64,000 nucleotides of DNA. Origin: Anas platyrhynchos (Eukaryota > Chordata > Aves > Anseriformes > Anatidae). Made by a program: the position numbers and the translations under genes. Below are positions 34,397-49,251 of the stretch, piece by piece (positions within the stretch are counted from its first letter, which is position 1; the number at the start of each line of letters is the position of its first letter). The DNA lies in contig NC_092588.1 of NCBI RefSeq assembly GCF_047663525.1, positions 147,975,501 to 148,039,500 of the forward strand, in the 5' to 3' direction. The notes beneath the pieces are model-generated. The model did not search any database and had not been told where the DNA came from. It saw only the letters and a program-made list of their open reading frames with translations.

Positions 34397-37330
34397 AATG
34401 TGGGTAAAATGACAATAACCCAAATTAAAATTTGAGAATTTGTATATTCCTTGAAAACACTGATCTCTATGAACACAGCATGTTACTTTTCAACCTTCAG
34501 CATTTGAACATTTGAAAGGCAATTACACACAGGAACATGGGGATTTCAATACCAGAACTGACTACTAATCAGCTTTTACTTTGAGACCCGAATAATTTTC
34601 TTAGCAGGTTTTATTTCATTCAAAAATCAGCAGTGTGTATGGTAAGTCCAAACAAATGTATCATCACTTTTTAAACGATTTCTCAATATTGTAATCTGCT
34701 GTCTCAGTCATTTTTCCCATTTACTTTTCAGTCCTCTTAAATTTAGCTAATTGATGAGTACTATTCATTACAATTCCACAATCTCATCTTGGAAATCTCT
34801 GATAACTAAATTAAATAGTAGCTTGCCTTCTATGTAAGTAAAGCTTCTTTTGAGTCCTACTTGTATGACTCCAAGACTGCAGTACTGATACTGGCCTGTC
34901 ACGCTGGATGCTGCATGGATAAAGGACAAAGGGATGACTCTTGCTTTCAAAAAGCAAGACTTTCAAAACTTAATATAAGAAAAAGAAAATGAGTGTTAGT
35001 AAGAGCAAAAAGTAAGGATAAAAAAAATAACCAAGGGATTGGGAGTGGTCATGACATACCAGCCCCCAAAGAGCTGCTGAGCAGTGTCTTGACATAAGTA
35101 TGTTTTATGAATGGTTTTGCAGGACGATGAAGACTCAGTTTTGTAGGTGGTAAAGGGAAACTTTTCCCAAGAATGAAGAGAGAACAATGATGAACAACAA
35201 AAAGGTAGAGAAGGTTATTTTGAAGATCAGTCACAGTTGTTGAAGGAAATTGACGTGAAAGCTCATCAAATGACTGAGAAATGATGGGTGGAATAGGAAC
35301 AGGCCATGAAATACCATGACATGCTTAATGAGACAGAGAGTTGAGCCAATGGAAGGAGGAAATGGGCTACAGGAACAAAATTCACAGGACAACTCTGAAT
35401 TGGTACTGTTGGACAAGTCTAAACCAGTTAATCTCCAAAGGAAGAGTCTTCAGATCAGTATACGAGAGGAAAAGTTAGATGGGAATGCTTTGTCTTGAAC
35501 CTTTCCTTGGGTGCTAAGAGGAAGGAATTGGCAAGTTAGAGAAAAAACATGAGAAATGAAACAAGCAAAGTGGTGCTTCATGATGTAAAAGTGAGTGACC
35601 ATCAGAATGGTGATGTTGTCCACAGTGACTGATGAAGTATGCAATAGAGAGAAAACTGAAAGTAATCTTTAGGTAAGGACAGTAAGGCCTGTACTTAACT
35701 ATACTGAATATGATCAATATATTGATCATATTCATGGCAATATGAATATCAGAGAAATGAATTGTCAGAGAAAAGAAGACAGTTTAAAAGAAAAAAAAAT
35801 GGACTGAAAGAGGGTTGTAGGTCAGTGGATCTTAGCTTGGAGATGATAGATGAATACTAATACTTTCTATCTCCATCTTTTAATCAGACTATAGCTCACA
35901 AGAAAATTTTACCTTTCATCTCTTTGCTACTCTTTCTCTTTAAAGCTTCCAGTCTGGATTTTATTTGAATATCTGAATAAATTAATCTACATCACATACA
36001 AAGAGGTCTTTGCTATACAGAAGGAAAAGTCCTAAAATACGTTGAGAAACACTCATTCATCCCAGCTTGTGGTATGGTGTTGCTTGCGCATCTCACAAAA
36101 CTTAGCTGAGGCAGACCAAATGTATAACAGGAATAGCTATCCAACTGCTCATGAATGATATGCAGATCTGGAATTAACTGCAGAAATTATTCAGCAAATA
36201 ATTTTGAATAATAATAAATGAAAGAAAAGGGTAAACTGTTTGCAGGCAATTTGAAAAAGGAGAGGTGAACAAAATTTACTGAATACATTATTCATCCTGT
36301 TCTGGCAGATGGGGTCTACATTAACCCCTTCCACTCTTCCAGTTTTCATTATACACCCTTATTTTCTGGGGTTTTAAAGATGGAAAGGTTGAATTATGTT
36401 TGTTCAATTCATACTTATAGGAGAAGCTTTAGCAATAAGCTGTTCATGGTTCTTCCTTGTAGTGTAAGGGACCATGACTGACAGAGAAGCCACGTTCCTG
36501 GCTCAGGTAAAAATTTAGCTTCTGGATTTTTGTGTAAGTACTGTCTTTCTCATCCCAAAGCTGAGAGGATGGATCTGCAGATAGGAGGACCAACCACGTC
36601 TCCTGGAAACATAATGTATTTTAAATAAATTAAAGATAGAAAACCTCAATTTCTACACTTTTAGACTAATCTCAGACAGATAAATAGGCTTCAAAATTAT
36701 GTGGCTTTTTTTTTGTTTTGTTTTGTTTTATTTTGTTTTTCCTCAAAGGTTAAAATGGTTGGATCTCTTATCAGAAAAAATAAAAAAATAAAAAAAAATG
36801 CAGTTATTATCATGAGTATCTTGGTATCTACTGTCCTAAAAAGAGCCTTGACACTACTTTATCTTATTGAATGTGGGAAAGAATGATGACATAAGACATA
36901 ACCCTAAGCTCTTACGATACTGTGAAACTATTGTTAATAAATCTTTTCTTCTTCCAGAAATATTTTGTTCCTCTGCTTTTGTAATTGAGAGCCACTTAGC
37001 AAACTAATAAAAACCTAAATTCTATCATTTGGAGTGTATGTTATGATGATTAGATTAAACATCTAGCATTATCTACCCAGAGGGATGAAAATCGTTAAGT
37101 TTGAAGTGGCAGCACTTTCTTTTTCATTGATTATTTTCTCTTCTTTAACTGAAGTTCCATAGCAAGTTGTCCATTTCCTTGGTTTATATGTTCAAATGGT
37201 ATTTGGATCCTGGTTCTTCTTCCCATTCAAGTAAAAAGATCAGATATATTATTTGCAAGGACACATTTGAAATTTGACTGCCAAGCAACCATAAGTTTCT
37301 ATAAAACTTAAAAGGTCATGTTTGATTGAA
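34397..37330. other. Unique AT-rich DNA, no gene seen
   Basis: About 34990-35640 is purine-rich on the plus strand without being a simple repeat. A perfect palindrome lies at 35705-35734 and a TTTTG patch at 36703-36740. Several short open frames have no recognisable motif. Confidence 0.45.
35705..35734. repeat. Perfect 30-bp palindrome
   Basis: TGAATATGATCAATA (35705-35719) is followed directly by its exact reverse complement (35720-35734), with no spacer. It contains two TGATCA words. It is not part of a dinucleotide repeat. Confidence 0.97.
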
Positions 37331-38031
37331 AGCAGCCCTGAGGAGAAGTACATGGGGAGGTAGGGGGGGTGGCGGTGGCTGATGAGAAGTTCAATGACAT
37401 CTGGCAGTGTATGCTTGCAGACTGGAAAGCCAACTGGATCCTGGACTGCATCAAAAGCACCATGACCAGGAGGGCAAGGGAGGGGATTCTCCCCTTCTGC
37501 TCTCATGAGACCCCACCTGGAGTCCTGTGTTCAGCTCTGGGGCCCCCAACACAAGAAGGACATGGACATACTTCAGTGAGCTCAGAGGAGTGCTACAAGA
37601 ATGATCAGAGGACTGCAGTACCTCTCCTATGAAGACAGGCTGAGGGAGTTGGGGTTGTTTAGCCTGAAGAGAAGGCTCCAGGGAGACCTTATGGAGGCCT
37701 TCCAGTACCTAAAGCAGGCCTACAGGAAAGCTGGGAAGGGATTCTTTGTAAGGGGGTGTAGTGACAGGACAAGGGGTGAAGATTTAAACTAAAAGAGAGT
37801 AAGTTTAGATTATATCTAAGGAGGTAATTCTTTCCTGTGAGGGTGGTGAGGCACTGGAATAGGTTGCCCAGAGAAGCTGTGGATGCCCCATGCCTGGAAG
37901 TTTTCAAGGCCCAGTTGGATGGGACTTTGAGGAACCTGATCTGGTGTGAGGGGTTCCTGCCCATGGCAGAGGGGTTGGAACTAGATGAACTTTAATGCCC
38001 CTTCCAACCCAAATGATTCTTTGATTCTATT
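37331..38031 (+). mobile_element. CR1 LINE, 5'-truncated 3' end (ATTCTTTG-tail subfamily)
   Basis: Plus-strand CR1 of about 700 bp. It starts in ORF2 at the block before LNMS (CAGCCCTGAGGAGAAG), passes the [19 protein letters not shown] region and [15 protein letters not shown] (a shadow frame of the VQLWGP region), then [17 protein letters not shown] near 37635, then the 3' UTR with GGGGTTCCTGCCCATGGCAG, and ends CCCTTCCAACCCAAATGATTC plus octamers to 38031. Frameshifts and stops break ORF2. The subfamily differs from the copies at 2.2 and 17.6 kb. Confidence 0.95.
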
Positions 38032-39136
38032 ATTTTTATTTTAAATTTTAATTTTAATATTATATGTAGAAATATTATTTATTTACATTATAATGACTAT
38101 ATTATAGCACAATAACAAGACTTTGTTGTTGTTCTTCCTCTCTTTTTTTTTTACATAATATTCAGAAATTGAGCTAATATGAATACAAAAAACAGTACTT
38201 TGTGATATGAATAGAACTAGATAAACTTCTGCTCTCAGAAGACTCTAGTCTTAATAGATTGTGTTTTATTGCCCACTGCATAAATGAAAGTCAAACCTCA
38301 GAAACATTCTCATTTTCCAATATTTTCTATATGAGAAAAATCTCATTAGAATTCACGTAGCTTGCACTCAGGGATTTAGGGTGTGTGTACATGCAAAAAC
38401 ACAGAAAATGAAAAAACACTGAGAATGTGCAAATTCAATAATAGAATGCTATTGTTCTGAAGAAGAACAAAGGTAAGATAGTTGGGGGGGGAACTGTTGC
38501 TCCTACAGCAGATCTGGTACTAATGCAGATCACTGTGTCCACTTGATCCAGAATAACACAAAATGGTTGTACCTGCTCAGTTAGAGAAGTAACACACATG
38601 CATCCATGCAAAATTACACCAGTGTTAATAGGCTCTGTATCTCAGCTTCTTAACTGAAGTGTAGCATCACATAAAAACAGCTAGTACGTCTCTGAATCAG
38701 ATTTGGTGATATATTGGATTCAGAAAAGCTATAGAGGAAGTCAGAGAGGTTCTTTGCCCAAGTTCATCTGCAGCTGAGGTAACTTTTCTATAAATAATTG
38801 ATGGTGAACTCTCCTGAATTTAAGGTTGCAATATGAAACAGTGACATGCTTCATATTAAATAACACAAAACAGACACAAAATTTTACATAGCCTACTATA
38901 CAAGTCCAGTCAATTTTGGAGAAATTAACTACCTTCACTTTCTAAAACAGTCAGAGAGGCCTTGTAAACAGTGAAACATGATGAACCTTACTGATGTTTT
39001 CTATCTGCCAAACAGATAATGCTCAGTTTGGGGACAAAATAATAATTATGATTTTGGAAACAGTTAAACCTGCACTCCAAAACACAATGCTCAGCACAGA
39101 CAAATCTGTCTCATGGGTTCCTTTCTCTCCTGGTGT
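38032..39136. other. Unique AT-rich DNA, no gene seen
   Basis: Ordinary sequence with a GTGTGTGTA patch near 38381. Nothing recognised. Confidence 0.45.
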
Positions 39137-39235
39137 ATCATAGAATCATTAAGGTTAGAAAAGACCTTCAAGATCAGCTGGTCCAACAATAATGTTTCCC
39201 AAGAGGTGTGCCTGTGGTCCCACTGCTTCACCATG
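39137..39235 (-). mobile_element. Short CR1 3' end
   Basis: ATCATAGAATCATTAAGG, then AAAAGACCTTCAAGATCA and GGTCCAAC, is the inverse of a CR1 3' terminus of an older subfamily. Only about the last 50-100 bases of the element are present; the right boundary is uncertain. Confidence 0.8.
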
Positions 39236-42200
39236 GACTATGACTATGCACACTTACTGCACAAGATCTGCCTTAATCAGCCTAAAATTCATCCCTCCCA
39301 CAGCTGTTTATTCCCCTACCATTACTACATCTGCCTTGTGTCAGCAGAAGACAAGTGGCAGAAAAAGTTCAAAACCAAAAAAAAGCAGAAATTTTCATCT
39401 GTCAGATTCCTACCATAAGTCCTCATGTGTCCACACAAGCACATCCCAATGTGTGATGTAGGTTAGGGTCTTAACAACTCTCTGAGATGACAAAGGAAAG
39501 GTCTAGACTTTCTAAAGCTGACATTGCCACAGAAACAGGTCACATAGTTTTAGCCTCAGAGTAGATCCTTTTTTATCAAGTAACCAGACTCTTTTAGATC
39601 TGTGAGTGAACTGACACTCACAGTGTCTTCTTTTCTTGGCAATTAAATCCAGAGGACACCCAAAGAAATCAAAACTGCATATTCATACTATTATTATTAT
39701 TCAGCATATATCATAAGACCAGGATCAAACCATTCTCATTTTTGTGGTGATGTGGCAGACATAATTAGCAACATACTTCTACAATTTGAGAACAAAAAGT
39801 TGAAATATAAGTTTTAAGGAATGTATCTGTAAAGAGGAAATGCTACTAGTAAAATCAATTTTTTTCTTGGCCTCAGGCTTTTCTTATGAAAAAAAAAAAA
39901 AAAGAGAGAGAGAGAAAATTTTCTTTTCACGTGATTATAAATACAACTTCCATCAGCATCTAAAACAAAATATCTGTCTCAATTACCCTTTATTCTCAGG
40001 TTCATACCAAAACACATTCTCCTTCTGTGGTTGGAGTACCTTTGGTCTTCATACGTATTTCTTCTCTTCCACCATGCTTACATAAGGATGCAATCAAAAA
40101 TCAGCACTTTGTCACTATTTGCAGTCAAACCTAAGAGCAGCTGACAGCATACTCAGGGCTCCTGAGCAGGCTTGTAGTTTAGGACAGTGTCTTGTGTTGT
40201 TTCTGCTGCTTCAAAAGAGAGACCCAGCTGATTTCTCTTTCCTTTAGTCTGAATGGACTAAAACATTGTGCCTATCACTTTCAAGAAGATTTGTTGTAGG
40301 TCCCAGTACAACAACATTAATTGCCTACTACAACTCTTTTGTAAATAAGTAAATCACATTCTGCAAAGGCCATAATATGGAAGGATAACATCCTATTTTG
40401 CCAGTTCATTTTGCAGCTGCCAAAATCATGCATGCATGTTTTACAATCCCGCTGTATGCAAAGATCCAATTATTTAAATGACGAAGTACCTAACTGTGAA
40501 CATAAATCATATATTTTAAGGTCTCTGTCTACTAGTGAACCTCAGGCATAGAGAGATGTGAGCAATTTCAAAAGCTGCTTCATTTGCTCCTGAAGATAGT
40601 TGGGTGAAACTATTTCAATAGGTTTTTAGTAACAAATCTTTTGTGTAATACACTGTAGTTCTGATAACACTGGGTTAAAGTCATTGGCAAAACTCCCATT
40701 GATTCAAAAGACAGACAAAGTCATTATGAGAATAAAAGAGTGAATAAAAGAACGGGTGAAGAGCAGGAGTATTAACATAATTTGCTTTGTAAGAATTTAT
40801 CATCCTTTCTATTAAAAGTTAAAAGCATAAAAAGTTTACATTTCCTTTCCGATACATAATACAGATACCAACACAACAGTACACGGGTTGTATAGCAGCC
40901 TCCAGTTATTATCTTTGTATGTGAACCTGCTCTTCAGCAGAGAGGATATTAGTCTCATTTTCTAAGGAAACATCTCCTCTGACTCTCTTTACTGAAATGA
41001 ATTGGTCTTTCCATTTTAGCAGTGACCAAAAATGATAACATCTGTCAATCTTCATGAAAATCTCTATGTTATGGACCCCACAAACAGTAAACAATTTTCT
41101 GAGAAAAGTCACAGCAGTATTCACAGCAGGGTTTGACAGTCACTTGTCTTTCAAGAGACTGCAACTATTGATGTTAACAGTCTTAATGCTCATGGAATAT
41201 AAACATCTGTCTTCCTTTAAAGACTCAAACTTCCAGTTTTTTTGCATCACATAGGCCTCTAGACTTAACTTCTCTATTTGTTTACAGCCTATCTGCTGTT
41301 AAAACAATATAATGCATCTGCTGATTATTCTTTTCATATGCCACTTTCTTCTAAATTATGTGATAATCCAAAGAGATAAAAAAGCATAGATGCTTCTTAT
41401 TGATTTCATCTTTCAAATTTTTATAAAGTGTGAATTATAACATTATTATCTTCTAAATAACAAAGTACTAGCAAGCCATTAATTATCTACTACAACTCAA
41501 TGCATCATTAAAATGATCCATTTTAATAACATGATGCAGTGCAATTATTATTATTTTGTTATTATTATTATTGTATAAGCCTACATTAAACACTGGGTCT
41601 GAATAAACTTCAGATCATTCTATTCCTTCAGTGTTCTTACAGTTTTAAATTTCTTATCCTTATTTTTACATTAACACACCAAATGTTGTTTATTTTCTTA
41701 CAGTTTTTATAGAACTAGGTTATATACAGTATTTAAACAGACTACTGTTCCAGATCCTGTGCATTATACCTTTACAAGTGATTTACAAGATGAGCAGTTC
41801 TCTTCAAATGTATGTGATATTTTAGAGCTTAATGTGGTGATACAGTTTCAAAAACTTAAACAATGATACCTGATTACCTAGTCTTCATTCTGCATTCTGA
41901 CAGAAAGCTTAAAAAAAAAAAAAAAAAAAGAATATTACTAAATCTCTACAGTTTGCTTGCATCATAAAGAATACTATTTAATCCCCTTATTTTGACCATC
42001 ATAGCAATCAATGAGAACCACATGAAGCCCTTCTCCAAAAAGATGTAGATCAGAGCAGAATTATGCTAAACATAAACACAAGGTGGGGGGAATGACAAGG
42101 CTTGGAAAAAAATGAGAAGCCAAGAAAGTACAAAAAGGTGTTGAAAACACAGATAATAACCAAATGATAGAGCAGAGCAAAAGGTGGTCATCATTTGTCA

Positions 42201-45200
42201 TTTCTGTTTTAAAAAGTGACATTTTAAAAGGTATTGGCATGTTCAGAACAGAGTTTAGAGAGAGAAAAGGAGACACAGCCTGAAGCAATTTGGTGGGCAA
42301 GGCTCACTGGAACAGGGACACCCTGCAAACAGCAGAATTGAATGTGAGTCTCCCATGTCTAGGTTAGATTAATTCCCATACTCCATACCCAGCGTTTCTG
42401 ACTGCAGTTGCAGTGGAAAGGGGACATTTTCAGCAGACTGAAAGAGAGAGGGAGGGTGTCTGATTCTAGGTATTCCCACCCCAGTGTAGTGGGTAGCCAA
42501 GTAGCTTGTGGTATTTCACAAGATACATTCATTAATTCTTCCATGGATTTTGTGAAGAAAAATTGAAATGTTAAACATCACTTCTGTTTTTCTTCAAAAC
42601 AAATTATTTTGTTCAACCAGCCTTAAAAAATAACACCAACAGGAGCAAAAGGTGTGTTAGAAAGAATGAAACTTGAAACGGGTGACCATTCAGCAAAGTC
42701 GACTGTGTATCAATATTTTTTTTTTAATCTTTTTCTAAACTTCTCCTAGGTCAGGTGAATTAGCTCTTAACAGGCACCACTAGTTTAATGAGGTAAAGCT
42801 TCACTAGCATTGTAAAAATGTGAATAAAATGCAGTTTAAACAATTAATCATTGACAAAGAGAATGAAAGAATGCACCACTTATACAGGGTTCATTCAGTA
42901 ATTTATCATTAAATATCTAGACTGTCCCCTTCCATTTGAATATACTACCATACTGGCAAAGCAGCAGGCAGGAGTCATTAGATCTTAATGTAGTTTTCTA
43001 AAAGGAAGCATTTATTTCACTCAAAACATTTGTTACTACATTTACCATAAGAGGTTTCTGTCTAGTATGTATTTTGAACTAAGCAGCTTTGCAACATCTC
43101 ATTAATTCAAACCACATTTTATCTGAGAACCCACTGCATTAGAGAACATGTTTTTTTTAAGCCAGTAGAAGGGAAATAAAGATCCATCCAAGGGACTTTA
43201 CAGAGATTTAGAATGATTAGAGGGACAACTTAAATTCAAATACATTGGGAAAATAGCTCTGTGGCCTGCAGATTAATCTTAAGGAAGAAGACTCTCTTCA
43301 TGTTTTACATCATACCAAATGCAGACCCATTTCACTAGAACAAGCTGAAAATCTATATAAAATATGGTGTAGGTCAATATGACAAATTTTGCATATAAGG
43401 GCAGTTATTTTACTGTTTGCATCCCTCAAGACAAAAACAAACCAAATAACAAAAAAAAAAAAAAAAAAAAAAAAACAATCAAAAAACAACAAAAAATCAG
43501 TTCCTCTGGTTCATAACTTTATTCATGACCATATGCAGAGGAGTTTAGAAAAAGGAGTTAAGGCTCTAGCTCAAAATGATGGGACCTGTGATAAATAACA
43601 GAATCTTATTTCAGCCTGTTTTGGGATTTCCCCCTAGTGACAAAGAATGCTCCAAGAATAAAATAAAAAGTATTAGACTTTTATTGATGTTACATCCACT
43701 GTGTTTAGAAGGTAGAAATCTCCCAAATCTCTCTCATTTCCAGGTTAACAGTATAGGGAAGTTTAAGAAATATTTTAATAGAATTAGTTTACATGTCAAT
43801 GACATTTTTGATATCTGGGAAAGGTGATGTTTACTAGACTGTCTCAGAGCAGTTGTTTTCTGAGGCTGTTATTAACTGTTTTCACAATAGCATGTTACTA
43901 CAGCCACATAGATGTTGTCTCCTCCAAATGTCCCATGTGTACAAGTACAAGACAACAAAGGAAGATCTACAAGTGGAGAAGTAGGAGGCACTGTTCTGCT
44001 TGCTAGGTATCACACCCAAGGCAAGGTTAGAAGGTCCTTCAAGGCAAACAAACTCCATTTAAGTCCCAAGACTCATTCAGTACAAATTAAAGACAGTGAA
44101 ATGGCCTCACATGCTGTCATTGTATCTGACTTATGAATTGCAAAACCTTTTTCTTATCTAACAAACAGAATACTGCTTTTACATCTGATAGAGCTTCAAA
44201 CATTAATGTACCGCAATCATCAGTCATCACCATCAATCAATCATTTAATTGGTAGACAAGAATTTGGTTAATACTTTTGTACTTGAGTGATTTTGTTCAT
44301 TCACAAGTACCCTTGCAATCACATCTGAGTCATGTTTTGTAATGGCAAGTATGATACTTCTTTTCCGACAGATGTTGTGTATTTTGCATAGAAATAGATT
44401 TATTAGTCTGAGAGGGGAAAAAAATAAAAATCCAATGGTTGCATGAAAATCAAAGATGAAACCATGAATTGGTGCTGTCATACATCCACAGGGTTCAGAG
44501 GAACAGCTGGAGTTTAGAAGAAAGCTAACCTATGTTCATTGAGAAATTTAGTGAGAAATTAAAGAAAAGTAGATTGAGACTTCTACTCCTTCTTTCTTCA
44601 CTGCTCTGAGTACTCCTGGTATTGCTCTGCTTCTAGTAGTGCAGGGGGTAGGCCATAGAATGACTTGTACACATTGAAAAGTTTTCTTTTCCTCCTTGTC
44701 AGGAGCCAGGACAACAACAAGAGTAGGAGAAAAACAATATTCCTATTTGCTATGTTTTCTACTCTTCGTCTGCAGAAAGGCACAACTGCAAGAAAATCTC
44801 CATTTGACTCTGCAGCCTTACCTTAAAGGTGTTTGGTATAGAATTTGGCAACTTGTCTTACAAAGAAAAAACACCCCTGGTGAGTCTATAGAAACAGAGT
44901 TCGTAACAGTCAAACACCAGTATCCCCAAAAGAAGTAAGAACTAAAAATCTTAAGAGTCTAGTTTACATCAAATTTAGCTGCTGAGTCTGAGGTCACTGC
45001 TTACTTTTCCAGCAAGGAGCATCACAAGATGCTGTCGTAGTGGCCAGCTCCTACAGACACCAGGTGAAGGTGAGAACTCTTAACTCGAGACTGGAGTGAA
45101 AAAAAAAGCACAACAGCAGCTATCTATAAATAAAATAGAGAAAGGATTTGGAACTTGCTGACTTTGAGTCCGTTTTCAGGACTGTTACCCTGCACAAAGA

Positions 45201-48200
45201 TAACAGGATGTATATTTGTATGCTTCTGGCTGTGCCAAAGGACAAGAAGTGCTGATTTAGCTCTCTGCATGAGGAATGCAGTTTTCAGGCTGGCCCAAGT
45301 GAGATGAAATCTTGAGACTTTGGCATAGCGACCCTCCCTCAGTCAGCGGAGAATGCAGGAGTGAAATGTATGTATAACAATACCTCAATCACATAATATT
45401 CTACTTTGCTAGAAAACTACCGTATGTATTTATATACGACTCTCAGCTGTTCCCCAAAGCAGTTAGTACCAAATTTCGTACTAAAGTACTAAAGCTCTTT
45501 TTAACCTTGTAATCTCCTCAGATAGGAAGATGTAAAGATGAAGAAGCAGAATTGATGTTAGAACTTGAAGTCAAATCTGTTTTCTGGGAGGGTGGTTTGA
45601 GCCCAGGATAGTGTTCTAAGAGAAGCAGAAAGGAAGGATTGCATTAAATAGTTCTTCGTTGGACACCAAGGAGCTGGAGGTTCCCTCCTGCTCCACAGTT
45701 GGTACGAGTTTCTGCAACAGGAGTCGTATCTCATCGCATGCAAGCATATGTTAGCTCACATCTGGGGGTTGAGAAAGGACCAAAAAGTCTTGTCAGCGTT
45801 GTGCAGAAATGGGTGAGAGACATTTTAGTTTCTGAAAGACCTCAAAAGATGTAGCTGAAATGAATAACAGCATATTTATTGAACAGCAAATTTATTGTAT
45901 ATTCTGTACATAAAGATTTATGTACAGAATCTATTTTTCTATTCTTACAGAGTAATATAGTAATATATTCCATATATAACATAAATACATATCCATCTAT
46001 TTTTCTTTCTTACCTATGAGATTAGATGTTTTTTACAACTGTCATAAAATGCTAAGGGATTCATGTCCTGCATTTTGCTGGCCAAGTAGAAAGAGATACT
46101 GGAACAAAAGGTAACTTTTTAATGTTTGTTTTTTGTTTTTTTTTTATGTTATCTGTACATCTATCTGACTGCCTATCTATCTACTATTTGTTCAAATATT
46201 GTTGAACGCTGAGTTTTACCTGTAGCTGTGAATGCATCTTCTCCATATAATTATCTAGAGATTTGGTATAACTTTTGAGAATAAGCCTAAACTTGCTCAT
46301 TATTATTTATTACTATTATTCATAACTTAGTCATGTTCATCTTCAAAGTTTGCCAAGTTAAAGGGCATCCTCATTTGAGAACAATAACAGAAGAACTGAA
46401 TATCAGATAATACAAATTGATTTTTGTTTATCTCTAAAAACGACAATAAAATCTACTGTAATAAATGGCATAGGTAGACTTGATATTTTAAACTTCAGGT
46501 AGTTGCATGATTTTAATCAGCAGCAAGATAACTTCAGACTGCTTCGCAGTAATTAAAATGCTGTTATAAGGATAGAGAAGATGAAAACTACTTATTTTCA
46601 AAATAATCCTACAGCAACACAAGGAGGAGGATACAGCAGATTTCTACAGGAAAGAATTTATGTAAAAACTATAGTTTATAACTTATACTTTCTCAAATAA
46701 TATCTGAGTATTTATTCAGGATTCTGAGTATATATTAAGGATTCTTCTTTATACCTGGATAAATAAGGTAGGAGAGAGACAGCATTTCAAGGAAGAGTGG
46801 TGATATGTTTCTTATTACTGGGCTTTCTGCAAGGGGGGATTTTGACGTGGGTTTTGTGTACATAAGCAACTTGTCCATCTGCACTGTCTGGCTGTTACAC
46901 CGTGTACTGGTTCAAGGAGTGCAGGGCAGGAGTATTGTAGACCCTGAAGGGGAGTTGTTCCAGAAAACATGCCAGGAAGGAAGAAGATTACAATATCCTG
47001 AAGAAAGAAGTCCCCTATGACCTAAGGGGTGTGTCTGAGTCTCAAGGAAAGTGAGAAGTCAGTGAAAAAAAAGCATGGACCTAACAATGTACTGCTCTTG
47101 GCTAGCATTACCTTGCTTTATTTTGTTATGGGTAACTAATAAAAAATTTGCAATAAACCAAATGTTTAGACTATATATTTACTTATGTGTCCCCCCTGCT
47201 CTCCATGAGAAGATTCACTCCTGATTCCATATTAATCTGATGAAATCATGATATATCACAAAGAACTTGAAAACCTCTCCAGAAATGGTTCATATCCCAC
47301 TACTCTCAGTATAACAGGAAGTGCTCCCTTTTTCTTTTTTTTTTAGTTTTTCACTAGAGACAAGAAGCAGCCCCCTAACAAGCTGTGGAAGGGAGGAGGA
47401 AAGACTTCTGTATTAAAATGCCATCTGGTTACAAGGGCAGGGTTTTAATGTTTGAAGAAAGAAAATCAGAGAGCAATGGTGCTCCATTTATAATAAATTC
47501 ACTTCATTTTAATTTCATGTGCTGAGATTAAAATGCAAGTGAGCCAAAATAGTGCATTTTATTTTCAGTTTGTCAGGCTGAATCCTGTTAGTATGGAGTT
47601 ATTAAAAGTAACTGAGATGGAAATTCACAACAGAGAATGGGCAGTCATTCTGAGGAAAGAGAATATGATTTGTCATGAAAGAAGTGCTGAGATCAGTTCA
47701 CAGCTTTCATAACAAACCTGTCTGTATGTGAATTGGCAAGAGGCACAGGACTGCTCAAGATGGAGTGATTCTTAGGGCCAAACAGGATAACATCTTAGTT
47801 CTTTTAACAGCCTGAGATCTTGAAGAAACTAGGATTATGTCATTGTACGGGTTACTCATCTGTCCATCCACTTACCCTCAATAGTTTTGAAACTATTAGC
47901 TAATTCAATTCAAGTTTCATAAAAGTGGAATTTATCATAATAAATTATTTCAGGCTTTATAAATATAGCCTGTACCTTACACAAAACCAAATTATTTTTT
48001 TTTACGACAGAAGGTTTACAGCAAAATAAAACAGAAGTGTCAGACTCAGAACTAGCCACTGGAGAATAGACATGTTTGAAAGCCCCAGGAATTCAACATT
48101 CCTCAGTTTTGCCACTCATAGACTGCTTGTTTGTATTTTTCATCCCGGTTACTGTTACAGTTACTGTGTTGAGTGATAGCCTTTTGTTGTGTTTGTCTCT

Positions 48201-49220
48201 GACTTAATCATTAGATTGCTTATTTTCTGAAATATTTCTCTAACATGAACACAATTCCTAGTTCCCTGCATCTGTCCTCATATTTTTCATACCTCCATAT
48301 ATAAAATATGCATCCTTTCCCATCACCAAAATTAAAAAATATATCCCAGCTATCAAAGTTTGCCTTTCATGCTCACATAAAACAGTTTTCATGGAATCTG
48401 CAGCTTGCCATTTACTTCTGATTTTACCTGATTCAGTTGAAATACAAGGTAGAAAAGTTTTCAATGTATAAATATGTTAAAAAGTCAGTATTAAAAAAAA
48501 GTTTGAAAAATTATCAATGGTACATTACTTAAGCTCTCGGACAAAATGTCTGCAATTGTACCTTGCTTTAAATCTGACTGTAAATCTTATAAAAGTCCAT
48601 GGGACATGAACACATGTTCATGTACTTTAATTACATTTGACTTAAATAAGCACATGCTTGAAGTATGAACAGATACCTAGCTAAGGTTTTAAGTCAATCA
48701 TTAGCTATCTGGGGAAACAGTATATTTGTAAGCATCTAAGTTTGTAATAACATCTTTCTGAATGTTTACTCAAACTGGCATCAATTTATTTGTGGTCTTT
48801 TTATTAGGCAGATAAGCCACTTAGATCCACCAAACTACAGGTGGAGATCTCATCACCAGAGGTCTATTTTGTTTCCAGCTAAGTATTAGACTGTGCTGCC
48901 ATTCTCATGATTCATGAAACTTTGCTTTTCCTACTTAGGAAAAGCATCCAAGCATCCACAGAGAATTTTTTGAAATGAAAATGTATCTCCTGAAGAGCAT
49001 ATTTTCTGATGTGCTAATATGGTATCCACTGCAACAGGCTAAGGCATGAGTCAGAGATATTGTAGCATATTGCACTGTATACATGGCAAATGTTTCCTGC
49101 TCTAGAGCACCCACAATCCCAGAAGATCAGGCACTGGCTAATCTTCTTTGTCCTACCAGCAGTACAGAGTATTTTTCATACTGTGAAACAAACTTGAGAG
49201 GGAGTTAGGATTGCAATTGG

Positions 49221-49251
<31 letters not shown>

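Noticed and set aside
44598..44783. 61-codon minus-strand frame with a hydrophobic stretch and a KSFYGLPPALLE end
   Set aside because: No family recognised, no splice context, and the length is within chance expectation for this much sequence.
46800..47160. Possible LTR or gene 3' end with AATAAA-like words near 47140-47157
   Set aside because: No TG…CA ends, no target duplication and no upstream coding sequence found.
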